In this document: positions 23,980-36,677 of the stretch, in pieces
Layout of the letters: the number at the start of each line of letters is the position of its first letter
Numbering within the stretch: position 1 is the stretch's first letter
Assembly: GCF_015999335.1 (NCBI RefSeq)
Contig: NZ_JAEACP010000003.1
Coordinates: forward strand, 1-64,000
Reading direction: 5' to 3'
Source: Tabrizicola soli
GTDB taxonomy: Bacteria > Pseudomonadota > Alphaproteobacteria > Rhodobacterales > Rhodobacteraceae
DNA: 64,000 nucleotides
The notes under the pieces: generated by a model
The model's database searches: none
Seen by the model: only the letters and a program-made list of their open reading frames with translations
What the model was told of the DNA's origin: nothing
Made by a program: the position numbers and the translations under genes

Positions 23980-24867
23980 TCAGTCGCCCCGCGCCAGGCT
24001 TGGCGGCGAATAGGATTTGGCGAAGCTGCCGGCGATGTAGTCCTCAAGCCGCAGCAGCGCCTCGGAACGGTTGCCGGCCGCGCGATGCAGGCGCAATTCC
24101 AGCTGGCCCAGGTTCGGCAATCCGTCCCGTTCGGTCAGGGTGCGGATCCCCGAGGGGATGGTGCTTTCCGCCATGAGGGTAACCCCGATTCCGGCGCGCA
24201 CGGCAGCCGAGATGCCGTTGTAGCTCGAACTGATATAGACGATCCGCGACAGGCGCTCCGCCTGGTTCAGCCCCTGCAGCATCCGGCTGCGATAGATGCA
24301 GGGCGGCGGGGCCAGCACCAGGGGCAAGGGGCTCTGCAGATGGCTGGCATGATCCTCGCCGCCGACCCAGACCAGGGGCTCGGTATGGATCGGACGGCCG
24401 CCGTCGGGGGCCGAATCCTCGTGCAGCGCGATGACCAGATCGAACTCGCCCTCCTGCTGGGCGCGCAGCAGGGTCTTGCTCAGGTCGCTCGTCACCTCGA
24501 GCATGACGTTCGGGTGGGTCTGCGCGAACTTGCCCAGGAACTCGGGCAGAAGCGAGGCGGTGTATTCGTGCGGCGCCCCCAGCCGGACACGCCCGGCGAC
24601 CTCCGACTGGCGCAGGTTCATCAGCGCCTCGTCGTTCAGCGCCAGGATCCGGCGGGCGTAGTTCGCCAGCGACCGGCCTTCCTCGGTCAGGTTCAGCTTA
24701 TGCGCAGAGCGTTGGAAAAGCTGGACATCCACGATCTCCTCCAGCCGCCGGATCTGCAGGCTGACCGCCGATTGCGTGCGGCCCACCAGCGCGGCCGCCA
24801 GGGTGAAACTGCCGCAGTCCATGACCTTCACGAAGGTCCGCAACAGGTCGGTCGGAATGTTCTGCAT
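23980..24867 (-). CDS. LysR-family transcriptional regulator
   Basis: The 295-residue regulator has a winged helix at residues 5-65 (LRTFVKVMDCGSFTLAAAL, TQSAVSLQIRRLEE) and an effector domain starting VRLGAPHEYTASLLPEFLGK. I chose ATG 24867 (MQNIPTDLL) over ATG 24894 because the conserved helix begins immediately after it. It is divergent from the leader ORF, permease and glyA-gcv operon, about 300 bases away. It is therefore a candidate regulator of amino-acid uptake or of that operon; no operator could be identified. Confidence 0.86.
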   Translation of the reverse strand: MQNIPTDLLRTFVKVMDCGSFTLAAALVGRTQSAVSLQIRRLEEIVDVQLFQRSAHKLNLTEEGRSLANYARRILALNDEALMNLRQSEVAGRVRLGAPHEYTASLLPEFLGKFAQTHPNVMLEVTSDLSKTLLRAQQEGEFDLVIALHEDSAPDGGRPIHTEPLVWVGGEDHASHLQSPLPLVLAPPPCIYRSRMLQGLNQAERLSRIVYISSSYNGISAAVRAGIGVTLMAESTIPSGIRTLTERDGLPNLGQLELRLHRAAGNRSEALLRLEDYIAGSFAKSYSPPSLARGD

Positions 24868-25173
24868 GGCTGCCTCAGCATAAGCATGGCTCATGCTAAG
24901 ATAAGAAGAATGAATTTTCCAAATGAAACTTTCTGCTGTCTATCTGCGGCCGTCCGAACCTGGCTTCGAAATCGAACGTGAGGCGGCCTTCCGGCCTTGG
25001 ACCTGCCGAAAGCAGCAGGCCCGTTGCCAAGCCGATCACCCGGTAGCCCGACGCGGACTGTCGAGGAGGACGACCCCCAGCAGGAATCCTGCGCCCGCCG
25101 CCGGCGGGCGGCAGGAAGGCTTTGCCTGTTCCGCCCGTCTGGGAGGCTATCGGAACGTGAGAGGAGAATGCCC
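24868..25173. other. 306-base divergent intergenic region upstream of the permease/gcv operon
   Basis: The part next to the LysR gene (about 24885-24945) is unusually A/T-rich for this genome and probably holds promoters for both directions. The rest is G/C-rich and contains the strong hairpins listed at 25087-25132. I looked for the glycine riboswitch core (CCGAAGG and CUCUCAGG) and did not find it. No convincing gene is present. Confidence 0.5.
25087..25132 (+). promoter_or_regulatory. structured leader with two adjacent hairpins before the permease
   Basis: TCCTGC-GCCCGCC pairs with GGCGGGC-G-GCAGGA (25087-25099 with 25103-25116, one bulged G). A second small hairpin follows, GGAAGGC-TTT-GCC with TTCC. 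No T run follows, so it is not a simple terminator. It precedes the leader ORF by about 40 bases and may take part in control of the operon. Confidence 0.35.
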
Positions 25174-25221
25174 ATGAAAACTGTTACCCGCCCCGGCCTG
25201 GAGAATGGCAGCCAGGCATGA
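25174..25221 (+). CDS. 15-codon leader ORF overlapping the permease start
   Basis: ATG 25174 is preceded by a strong GAGGAG site (25161-25166) and reads MKTVTRPGLENGSQA. It then stops at TGA 25219-25221, overlapping the permease ATG at 25218 as ATGA. The permease has no good site of its own, so it is probably translated by ribosomes that finish this ORF. There is no run of a single amino acid as in classic attenuators. Confidence 0.5.
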   Translation: MKTVTRPGLENGSQA

Positions 25222-26681
25222 CCATTTCGCACAGCCAGCAGGGCGCCGCCGCGCCGCATATCGCCAGGGAAGACCATCTCGAGCGCAACCTGAGCAACCG
25301 TCACATCCAGCTCATCGCCATCGGCGGCGCGATCGGGACCGGGCTGTTCATGGGCTCGGGCAAGACGATCTCGCTTGCCGGGCCTTCGGTCATCTTCGTC
25401 TACATGATCATCGGCTTCTTCCTGTATTTCGTGATGCGGGCGATGGGCGAGATCCTGCTCTCCAACCTGCACTACAAGTCCTTCGCCGATTTCGCCGCCG
25501 ACCTGATCGGTCCCTGGGCCGGCTTCTTCGTCGGCTGGACCTACTGGTTCTGCTGGATCGTCACCGGCATCGCCGACATCGTGGCGATCACCGGCTACAT
25601 CTCGTTCTGGTGGCCCGATCTCCAGCTCTGGATCCCGGCGCTGGCGACGATCGTGCTTCTCCTCCTGCTGAACCTGCCCTCGGTCAAGGCCTTCGGCGAG
25701 ATGGAATTCTGGTTCGCCATCATCAAGATCCTCGCCATTGCCGCCCTGGTGATCGTCGGCGCGGCCATGGTCCTGCGCGGCTTCGCCGCGCCGAACGGGG
25801 CCGAGGCGAAACTCTCCAACCTGTGGAATGACGGCGGCATGTTCCCGACCGGCTTCATGGGCTTTGTCGCGGGCTTCCAGATCGCGGTCTTCGCCTTCGT
25901 CGGCATCGAGCTTGTCGGCACCACCGCCGCCGAGGCGCGCGACCCGGAAAAGACCCTGCCGCGCGCGATCCGCGCCATCCCGATCCGGGTGCTGCTGTTC
26001 TACGTCGGCGCCCTGACCGCGATCATGGCCGTGACCCCCTGGCGCGAGATCTCGCCGGGCCAGAGCCCCTTCGTCTCGATGTTCGCCCTCGCGGGCCTCG
26101 GCATCGCGGCTTCGGTGGTGAACTTCGTCGTGCTGACCTCGGCGGCCTCCTCGGCCAACTCCGGCATCTACTCGACCTCGCGCATGGTCTTCGGCCTGGC
26201 GCAGGAAGGCGACGCCCCGGCGATGTTCGGCCATCTCAGCAGCCGCCATGTGCCGGTGAACGCGCTGCTGTTCTCCTGCATGTTCCTCCTGGCCTCGCTG
26301 TTCCTCCTGTTCTCGGGCGAGACGGTTTTGGCCGCCTTCACCCTGGTGACGACGATCTCGGCGCTTCTGTTCATGTTCGTCTGGACGATGATCCTGTTCA
26401 GCTACATGGCCTACCGCCGCAAGCGGCCGCACCAGCATGAGGTGTCGAAGTTCAAGATGCCCGGCGGCGTGCCGATGTGCTGGGCCGTGCTTGCCTTCTT
26501 CGGCTTCATCCTCTGGGCGCTGACCCAGCAGCCCGACACGCTGCAGGCGCTTCTGGTGACTCCGCTGTGGTTCGTGGCCCTCGGACTCGCCTGGCTGGTC
26601 GTGCGCCGCCAGCCGCGCCACCTCAAGCAGTACGAGGCCTTCCAGCACGATCTGGCCGAGGACGACGCGGCCAGCGTCTGA
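25218..26681 (+). CDS. APC-family amino-acid permease (CycA/GABA-permease group)
   Basis: The 487-residue, 12-helix amino-acid:proton symporter of the AAT subgroup has the substrate-site motif IGGAIGTGLFMGSGKTISLAGPS split near residues 35-55. It also has VFAFVGIELVGTTAAEARDPEKTLPRAI near 225 and SAASSANSGIYSTSRM near 305, all typical of CycA, AnsP and GabP. As the gene before glyA and the glycine cleavage genes it may import glycine, serine or D-alanine. That substrate is an inference from position. Confidence 0.86.
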   Translation: MTISHSQQGAAAPHIAREDHLERNLSNRHIQLIAIGGAIGTGLFMGSGKTISLAGPSVIFVYMIIGFFLYFVMRAMGEILLSNLHYKSFADFAADLIGPWAGFFVGWTYWFCWIVTGIADIVAITGYISFWWPDLQLWIPALATIVLLLLLNLPSVKAFGEMEFWFAIIKILAIAALVIVGAAMVLRGFAAPNGAEAKLSNLWNDGGMFPTGFMGFVAGFQIAVFAFVGIELVGTTAAEARDPEKTLPRAIRAIPIRVLLFYVGALTAIMAVTPWREISPGQSPFVSMFALAGLGIAASVVNFVVLTSAASSANSGIYSTSRMVFGLAQEGDAPAMFGHLSSRHVPVNALLFSCMFLLASLFLLFSGETVLAAFTLVTTISALLFMFVWTMILFSYMAYRRKRPHQHEVSKFKMPGGVPMCWAVLAFFGFILWALTQQPDTLQALLVTPLWFVALGLAWLVVRRQPRHLKQYEAFQHDLAEDDAASV

Positions 26682-26687
26682 CCCCAT

Positions 26688-26714
26688 CCGGCACCGCGCG
26701 CGCCGCGGTGCCGG
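26688..26714 (+). terminator. 11-bp GC hairpin between permease and glyA
   Basis: CCGGCACCGCG and CGCGGTGCCGG form a perfect 11-bp stem with a 5-base loop, followed by TCCCCTTCCCC and no clear T run. It starts 7 bases after the permease stop and ends 30 bases before glyA. It could partly terminate, or protect the 3' end of the permease message, uncoupling it from glyA expression. Confidence 0.45.
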
Positions 26715-26744
26715 TCCCCTTCCCCCTCCCAGCAGGAGCCGCGC

Positions 26745-28008
26745 ATGTTCAACGCCCAGGATATCGCCGCCTTCGACCCCGCGCTCTGGACCGCGCTCGA
26801 GGCCGAACGCCACCGCCAGGAAGACCAGATCGAGCTGATCGCCTCGGAGAATCACGCCAGCCAGCGCGTGATGCAGGCGCAGGGCTCGGTCCTGACCAAC
26901 AAATATGCCGAAGGCTATCCCGGAAAGCGCTATTACGGCGGCTGCGCCCATGTCGACGTGGTCGAACAGCTGGCCATCGACCGGCTGAAGCAGCTGTTCG
27001 GCGCGCAATACGCCAATGTGCAGCCCCATTCCGGCGCGCAGGCCAACGGCGCGGTGAAGCTCGCGCTCCTGCAACCCGGCGACACCATCCTGGGCATGAG
27101 CCTCGATGCCGGCGGCCACCTGACCCATGGGGCAAGGCCCGCCTTGTCGGGCAAGTGGTTCCGGGCCCTGGCCTATGGCCTCGGGGCGGACGGCCGCATC
27201 GACTATGACCGGGTCGAGGAACTGGCCCTTGCCGAGAAGCCGAAGCTGATCATCGCCGGGGCTTCGGCCTATTCCCGCGTGATCGACTTCGCCCGCTTCC
27301 GCGCCATCGCCGACAAGGCCGGCGCCTGGCTTCTGGTCGACATGGCCCATATCGCCGGGCTGGTCGCGACGGGGCACCACCCCAGCCCGATGCCGCACGC
27401 CCATGTCGTGACCTCGACCACCCACAAGACCCTGCGCGGGCCTCGGGGCGGGATCATCCTGACCAATGACGCGGATCTCGCCAAGAAGATCAACGCGGCC
27501 GTCTTCCCCGGCCTGCAGGGCGGCCCGCTGATGCATGTCATCGCCGCCAAGGCCGTGGCCTTCCTCGAGGCGCTGCAACCCTCGTTCAAGGATTATATCG
27601 GCAATGTCGTCGCCAGTTCCGCCGCCTTGGCCGAGGTGCTGGTGGCGCGCGGGGCGGCGATCGTCTCGGGCGGGACCGACAACCACCTGATGCTCGTCGA
27701 CCTGCGCCCCCTCGGCGTCAAGGGCAATGCCGCCGCCGAGGCGCTGGAGCGGGCGGGCATCACCTGCAACAAGAACGGCGTGCCGGACGATCCGGAAAAG
27801 CCTGCCGTCACCTCGGGCATCCGCCTGGGCACCGCCGCCGGGTGCAGCCGTGGCTTCGGCGTCGAGGAGTTCCGCCAGATCGGCGGGCTGATCGGCGACG
27901 TGCTCGACGCGCTGCGCAAGTCGCCCGAAGGCGACGCCGCCGTCGAGGCCCGCGTCCGCGAGCAGGTGCTGCAGCTCTGCCGCCGCTCCCCGATCTACGG
28001 GGCCGATC

Positions 28009-28016
<8 letters not shown>
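26745..28016 (+). CDS. glyA: serine hydroxymethyltransferase
   Basis: PLP enzyme interconverting serine plus THF with glycine plus 5,10-methylene-THF. The 423 residues include [19 protein letters not shown] near residue 28, [14 protein letters not shown] near 57, and the PLP lysine K228 in [12 protein letters not shown]. Length is normal. With the cleavage system downstream it can condense glycine with the methylene-THF released from a second glycine, giving serine. The stop overlaps the lpd start by 8 bases. It may be an operon-dedicated copy rather than the housekeeping gene. Confidence 0.95.
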
Positions 28017-29394
<1,378 letters not shown>

Positions 29395-29405
29395 AGGAGG
29401 CACGG

Positions 29406-30365
29406 ATGAAGGACTTTCCCGAACGCCTGCGCCACCCCGAAAAGGCGCATCGCCCCGCGCAGGAGACCGCGCGCAAGCCGAGCTGGATCCGCGTCTCGCG
29501 CGCCGAAAGCCCGGAATACGGCGAGACCCGCCGCATCCTGAAGGCCAATGCGCTGTCGACCGTCTGCGAGGAGGCCGCCTGCCCGAACCGGGGCGAGTGC
29601 TGGTCGAACCGCCACGCCACCATGATGATCATGGGCGAGACCTGCACCCGCGGCTGCTCGTTCTGCAACGTCGCCACCGGCAAGCCCGACGCGCTGGACG
29701 CGTTCGAGCCCGGCCGCGTGGCGCAGGCGGTGGCGAAGCTCGGCCTCAACCATGTGGTGATCACCTCTGTCGACCGCGACGATCTGGACGATGGCGGGGC
29801 GGCGCATTTCGCCCGGACCATCCGCGCCGTGCGCCACCAGAACCCGACAACCACGATCGAAGTGCTGGTCCCCGACTTCCTGCACAAGGGCACCGCTTGG
29901 ACCGTGGTTGTCGATGCCGCGCCGGACGTCTTCAACCACAACCTCGAATGTGTGCCGCGGCTCTATCCCTCGGTCCGGCCCGGCGCGCGCTATTACCAGT
30001 CGCTGCGCCTTCTGGACGACGCCAAGCGCCGCAATCCGCAAGGCTTCACCAAATCCGGCCTGATGGTCGGCCTCGGCGAGAGCTTCGAGGAACTGCGGCA
30101 GGTGATGGACGACATGCGCGCGGCGGGCGTCGATTTCATCACCGTCGGCCAGTACCTGCAACCGACCCCGCAGCACCACAAGGTCGACCGCTTCGTGCCG
30201 CCCGAGGAGTTCCGCCGCATCGCCGAGATGGCGCGATCCAAGGGCTTCCTCGCCGTCTCGGCCACGCCGATGACCCGCTCCTCCTTCCACGCCGGCGCCG
30301 ACTTTGCCCGCCTGCAAGCCGCCCGCCGCGCCCAGACCCCTGCCATGGAGAACCCGAATGCTTGA
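29406..30365 (+). CDS. lipA: lipoyl synthase
   Basis: Radical-SAM enzyme that inserts two sulfurs into an octanoyl group on lipoyl domains. The 319 residues carry the auxiliary cluster cysteines C54, C59 and C65 ([13 protein letters not shown]), the radical-SAM cluster C80, C84 and C87 (CTRGCSFC), and the C-terminal RSS motif serine that ligates the auxiliary cluster. It is embedded in the gcv operon, so it can mature GcvH made from the same transcript. No lipB is nearby. The last codons overlap the gcvT start. Confidence 0.95.
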   Translation: MKDFPERLRHPEKAHRPAQETARKPSWIRVSRAESPEYGETRRILKANALSTVCEEAACPNRGECWSNRHATMMIMGETCTRGCSFCNVATGKPDALDAFEPGRVAQAVAKLGLNHVVITSVDRDDLDDGGAAHFARTIRAVRHQNPTTTIEVLVPDFLHKGTAWTVVVDAAPDVFNHNLECVPRLYPSVRPGARYYQSLRLLDDAKRRNPQGFTKSGLMVGLGESFEELRQVMDDMRAAGVDFITVGQYLQPTPQHHKVDRFVPPEEFRRIAEMARSKGFLAVSATPMTRSSFHAGADFARLQAARRAQTPAMENPNA

Positions 30366-31497
30366 CACCACAAGCCTCAAGACCACCCCGCTGACCGCGC
30401 TGAACATCGAGCTTGGCGGCAAGATGGTGGGCTTCGCCGGCTACGAGATGCCGGTCCAGTTCGCTCCCGGCGTGATGAAGGAACACCTGCACACCCGCGC
30501 CAGGGCCGGACTCTTCGACGTCAGCCACATGGGCCAGGTTCTCCTGCGCCCGAAATCCGGCAAGGTCGAGGACGCGGCCCTGGCGCTGGAGCGTCTGGTG
30601 CCGGTCGACATCCTTGGCGTGAAGCCCGGTCGCCAGCGGTATGCCCTGTTCACCGATGCGCGGGGCGGGATCCTTGATGACCTGATGGTCGCCAACCGGG
30701 GCGATCACCTCTACGTCGTGGTCAACGCCTCGTGCAAGGAACAGGACGTGGCGCATATGCGCACGCATCTGTCCGACCTCTGCGAGGTGGTCGAGCTGAC
30801 CGATCGCGCGCTGGTCGCCCTGCAGGGCCCCGAGGCCGAGGCCGCCCTTTCCGCGCTGGCCCCCGAGGTCGCCGCCATGGCCTTCATGGACGTCCGCGGC
30901 GTCCGTATCCTGGGCGTGGACTGCATCGTCTCGCGCTCGGGCTATTCCGGCGAGGACGGCTATGAGGTCTCGGTCCCGGCGGATACGGCCGTGGCTCTTG
31001 TCCGCAAGCTCCTGGAAAACCCCGATGTGCAGCCCATCGGCCTTGGCGCGCGCGACAGCCTGCGGCTGGAAGCCGGGCTTTGCCTTTACGGCAACGACAT
31101 CGACACCACAACCACCCCGGTCGCCGCCGCGCTGGAATGGGCGGTGCAGAAGGTCCGCCGCAGCGGCGGCACCCGCGCCGGCGGCTTCCCCGGCGCCGAT
31201 GTGATCCTGGCCGAGTTCGACCAGGGCGCCCCCCGCCGCCGCGTCGGCATCGCGCCCGAGGGCCGCGCCCCGATCCGTGGCGGCACCGCGCTCTTCGCCG
31301 ACGAGACCTCGACCACGCCGGTCGGCCAGATCACCTCGGGCGGCTTCGGCCCCACCACCGAGACCCCGGTCGCCATGGGCTATGTCGCGACCGCGCTCGC
31401 ACAGTCCGGCACCCGGCTTTTCGCCGAACTCCGCGGCAAGCGGCTGCCCGTCACCGTCGCCGACCTTCCCTTCATCACCCCCCGTTACAAGCGCTGA
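30358..31497 (+). CDS. gcvT: glycine cleavage system T-protein (aminomethyltransferase)
   Basis: Transfers the methylene group from the aminomethyl-lipoyl arm of GcvH to THF, releasing ammonia. The 379-residue protein has [10 protein letters not shown] near residue 23, [10 protein letters not shown] near 53, [14 protein letters not shown] near 194 and the C-terminal barrel with [21 protein letters not shown] start at ATG 30358 (MLDTTSL), which overlaps the lipA stop by 8 bases. Length and order match canonical GcvT; related dimethylglycine or sarcosine dehydrogenase domains are usually fused to FAD modules, absent here. Confidence 0.95.
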   Translation: MLDTTSLKTTPLTALNIELGGKMVGFAGYEMPVQFAPGVMKEHLHTRARAGLFDVSHMGQVLLRPKSGKVEDAALALERLVPVDILGVKPGRQRYALFTDARGGILDDLMVANRGDHLYVVVNASCKEQDVAHMRTHLSDLCEVVELTDRALVALQGPEAEAALSALAPEVAAMAFMDVRGVRILGVDCIVSRSGYSGEDGYEVSVPADTAVALVRKLLENPDVQPIGLGARDSLRLEAGLCLYGNDIDTTTTPVAAALEWAVQKVRRSGGTRAGGFPGADVILAEFDQGAPRRRVGIAPEGRAPIRGGTALFADETSTTPVGQITSGGFGPTTETPVAMGYVATALAQSGTRLFAELRGKRLPVTVADLPFITPRYKR

Positions 31498-31508
31498 GGA
31501 CCTGATCC

Positions 31509-31871
31509 ATGCTGAAATATACCGAAGACCACGAATGGCTGAGCATTGCGGACGGCGTCGCCACCGTCGGCATCACCAGCCACGCCGTCGAGCAGCTGGG
31601 CGATCTCGTCTTCGTCGACCTGCCCCAGGTCGGCGCGGCGCTGGCCAGGAACGATTCCGCCGCCACGGTCGAATCCGTGAAGGCCGCCTCGGACGTCTAC
31701 TGCCCGCTGGACGGCGAGGTGCTGGAGGTCAACGAGGCGATCGTGAACGACCCCGCCATCGTCAATGCCGATCCGCAGGGCGCGGGCTGGTTCTACAAGC
31801 TCAAGCTCGCGAACCCGGCCGAGGCCGAGGCGCTGATGGACGAAGCCGCCTATCTGGCGCTGGTGGGCTGA
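31509..31871 (+). CDS. gcvH: glycine cleavage system H-protein
   Basis: The 120-residue lipoyl carrier that shuttles the aminomethyl intermediate between P, T and L proteins. It opens [13 protein letters not shown], has [19 protein letters not shown], and carries the lipoylated lysine K58 in [11 protein letters not shown]. Length is complete. It sits 11 bases after gcvT and 10 before gcvP. Confidence 0.97.
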   Translation: MLKYTEDHEWLSIADGVATVGITSHAVEQLGDLVFVDLPQVGAALARNDSAATVESVKAASDVYCPLDGEVLEVNEAIVNDPAIVNADPQGAGWFYKLKLANPAEAEALMDEAAYLALVG

Positions 31872-31881
31872 GGGGGAAGCG

Positions 31882-34728
<2,847 letters not shown>

Positions 34729-34745
34729 GCGATCCCGGACGATGA

Positions 34746-34771
34746 CAGGGGCGGCCCCGCGGCCGCCCCTG
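34746..34771. terminator. 11-bp GC hairpin between gcvP and the convergent LysR gene
   Basis: CAGGGGCGGCC and GGCCGCCCCTG form a perfect 11-bp stem around CCGC in the 46-base gap between two convergent stops. There is no T run. It probably marks the ends of both transcripts. Confidence 0.5.
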
Positions 34772-34774
34772 CCC

Positions 34775-35677
34775 TCACGACGCCTGCAGCCCGATCTGCT
34801 TGGCCACCTGCACGAAGGCCTGGACCTGGGGCGACCTGTTCGACCGTTTCCAGACCAGAACGGTCCGGCTGCGGAAGGAAGGGTGCATCACCTGGCGCAC
34901 CTCGACATTGCGGCCGAGAAAGCCGATCAGGCTTTCCGGATAGATCGTGATCCCCAGCCCCGCCGCGACCAGACCGTTCAGCGCCAGCGTGTTCGACGCC
35001 TCCAGCGCCACATCCAGCGCGATCCCCTCGGCCGAGAACAGATCGTTCAACCGCCAGCGGTATTCCTCCCATTCGCGCATGTTGCCCAGGATGACCGGCT
35101 GGCCGGCCAGGTCGGCCGGAACTATCTTGGGACGCAGGAGAAGCGGATGGCTGCGCGGCGTGACGACATAAAGCGGCTCCGACGACAGCTGGAGCGCATG
35201 GAAATCCGGGTGATCGAAGGGTCCGATCATATAGCCGATGTCCACGTCGCCATTGGCCAGCGCGATCTTCTGGCCCTGGGTGCGGATATATTCCAGGCGG
35301 ACCTCGATATGCGGATGGGCCTGCCGGAAGCGCAGCATGGCCGAGGGCATCAGCTCGGTCGCGGCAAAGGCCATGTAGGCCACGCGCAGAAGGCCGGACT
35401 TGCCCTCGGCCACGCTGCGCGCCGCGCGGATCGCCTCGTCATAGCTGCGCATCACCTCGGCATTGTCCTGGTAGAATCTCTGCCCCGCCTGGGTCAGCGA
35501 CACCTCGCGGGTCGTGCGGTCGAGCAGCCGGAAGCCGAGGCCCTGCTCCAGCTTCTGGATCCGGCGGCTCAGGGCGGACTGGTCCAGATGCAGCCGCTCG
35601 GCCGTGCGGCGGAAATTCAGGTCCTGCGCAAGTGCAAGAAAAGTCTGGACGTTCTCCAGTCCGGGCAGGTTCTTCAT
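34775..35677 (-). CDS. LysR-family regulator of the divergent hydantoin/carbamoylsarcosine cluster
   Basis: The 300-residue LysR-type protein has a helix-turn-helix at residues 6-66 (QTFLALAQDLNFRRTAERL, DQSALSRRIQKLEQ) and an effector domain from LRVAYMAFAATELMPSAML. Start ATG 35677 (MKNLPGLEN) is preferred over the upstream in-frame ATG at 35722, which overlaps the operator-like repeats. It diverges from the amidase-HyuAB-permease genes with about 200 bases between, where symmetric GATGCA sites lie at 35708-35741. Inducer unknown. Confidence 0.87.
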   Translation of the reverse strand: MKNLPGLENVQTFLALAQDLNFRRTAERLHLDQSALSRRIQKLEQGLGFRLLDRTTREVSLTQAGQRFYQDNAEVMRSYDEAIRAARSVAEGKSGLLRVAYMAFAATELMPSAMLRFRQAHPHIEVRLEYIRTQGQKIALANGDVDIGYMIGPFDHPDFHALQLSSEPLYVVTPRSHPLLLRPKIVPADLAGQPVILGNMREWEEYRWRLNDLFSAEGIALDVALEASNTLALNGLVAAGLGITIYPESLIGFLGRNVEVRQVMHPSFRSRTVLVWKRSNRSPQVQAFVQVAKQIGLQAS

Positions 35678-35707
35678 GGTTCCTTCCGATCCTCCACCGG
35701 CGGCGGC

Positions 35708-35741
35708 ACTGATGCACAACATGCATCAATAAACGATGCAT
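35708..35741. promoter_or_regulatory. TGATGCA-N5-TGCATCA dyad plus CGATGCATCG palindrome (LysR operator candidate)
   Basis: Seven-base arms at 35708-35714 and 35720-35726 flank CAACA, and a 10-base perfect palindrome CGATGCATCG follows at 35732-35741. The shared half-site is GATGCA. Paired recognition and activation sites just upstream of a LysR gene and facing a divergent operon are the usual layout for LysR autoregulation and activation. Confidence 0.5.
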
Positions 35742-35879
35742 CGTCATTTCACAGCGGTCAATCCGCCTGTCACATTCTGTTACAGGGCCGCCGAACCCAA
35801 GGATAACAGGGTTCCGGCAGCTCACCCCCTTGGCAGGCCGCAAGGCGTGTGCCGCATCAAAGAACATCAGGAGATGAAG

Positions 35880-36602
35880 ATGAGCGACGTTGACGCAAAG
35901 GAACTCGACCGGCTCTTGCAGCAGGCCTTCGACACGGCAAGCAAGCTGTACAAGGAGCGCGGCTTCCAGCGCCGTGTGGGCTTCGGCACCCGCCCTGCGC
36001 TGATCAGCGTGGACCTCGCCAACGCCTGGACCCGGCCCGGCAACCCCTTCACCTGCGACCAGGAGAAGATGGACAATGAGATCATCCCCGGCATGCAGAA
36101 GCTGCTGAAGGCGTTCCGCGCCGCGCATCTGCCGGTCGTGCACGTCACCACCGCCTACGAGATCACCGACCGCAACGCCGATTTCACCGACATGGGCCTG
36201 TGGCACAACAAGATCCCGGTCGATGTGGTGGACATCAAGAACAAGGACCTCTGGGCCATCGACAGCCGCATCGCTCCGGTCGAGGGCGAATATACCCTGC
36301 TGAAGAAGCGGGCCTCGTCCTTCCACGGCACCGAACTGGCCGGCATCCTGCGCGCCAACAACGTGGACACGATCCTGGTGACCGGCGTGACCGCCTGCGC
36401 CTGCGTCCGCCAGACGATCTGCGACGGCATCGCCGACGGCTTCCGCACCATCGCGGTCAAGGAGGCGATCGGCGACCGGGTGCCGGGCGCGGTGGCGTGG
36501 AACCTCTTCGACATCGACGCCAAGTTCGGCGACGTCCACACCGTCGATGAATGCGTGGCCTATATCGACGGCCTCGCCGCCCGGAAGATGGCGGCCGAGT
36601 GA
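35880..36602 (+). CDS. N-carbamoylsarcosine amidohydrolase-like cysteine hydrolase
   Basis: Isochorismatase-like (alpha/beta) hydrolase, 240 residues. The catalytic triad is visible as D45 (LISVDLANAWTRPGNP), K143 (LLKKRASSFHGTEL) and C175 (GVTACACVRQT), with the preceding cis-peptide region. The DLANAWTRPGNP segment is close to the N-carbamoylsarcosine amidase form I remember. That enzyme releases sarcosine, CO2 and ammonia. ATG 35880 is six bases after AGGAG; ATG 35874 has no spacing. Position before HyuA, HyuB and an NCS1 permease supports a creatinine or N-methylhydantoin pathway. Confidence 0.82.
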   Translation: MSDVDAKELDRLLQQAFDTASKLYKERGFQRRVGFGTRPALISVDLANAWTRPGNPFTCDQEKMDNEIIPGMQKLLKAFRAAHLPVVHVTTAYEITDRNADFTDMGLWHNKIPVDVVDIKNKDLWAIDSRIAPVEGEYTLLKKRASSFHGTELAGILRANNVDTILVTGVTACACVRQTICDGIADGFRTIAVKEAIGDRVPGAVAWNLFDIDAKFGDVHTVDECVAYIDGLAARKMAAE

Positions 36603-36607
36603 TCACG

Positions 36608-36634
36608 ATGCCGGGCCGAGAGGCCCGGCATTTT
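36608..36634 (+). terminator. intrinsic terminator between the amidase gene and hyuA
   Basis: ATGCCGGGCC-GAGA-GGCCCGGCAT is a perfect 10-bp stem with a GNRA-type loop, followed by TTTCC. It is placed 6 bases after the amidase stop, inside the cluster, so it could lower downstream expression or mark a separate transcript for hyuA. Confidence 0.65.
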
Positions 36635-36677
36635 CCATCCGCCCCTCGAGAGGCGGACGAACGACAGGAGAGATGAA

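Noticed and set aside
24868-25217. Glycine riboswitch ahead of the permease/gcv operon
   Set aside because: Expected because of the operon content, but the conserved CCGAAGG and CUCUCAGG-type segments are not present.
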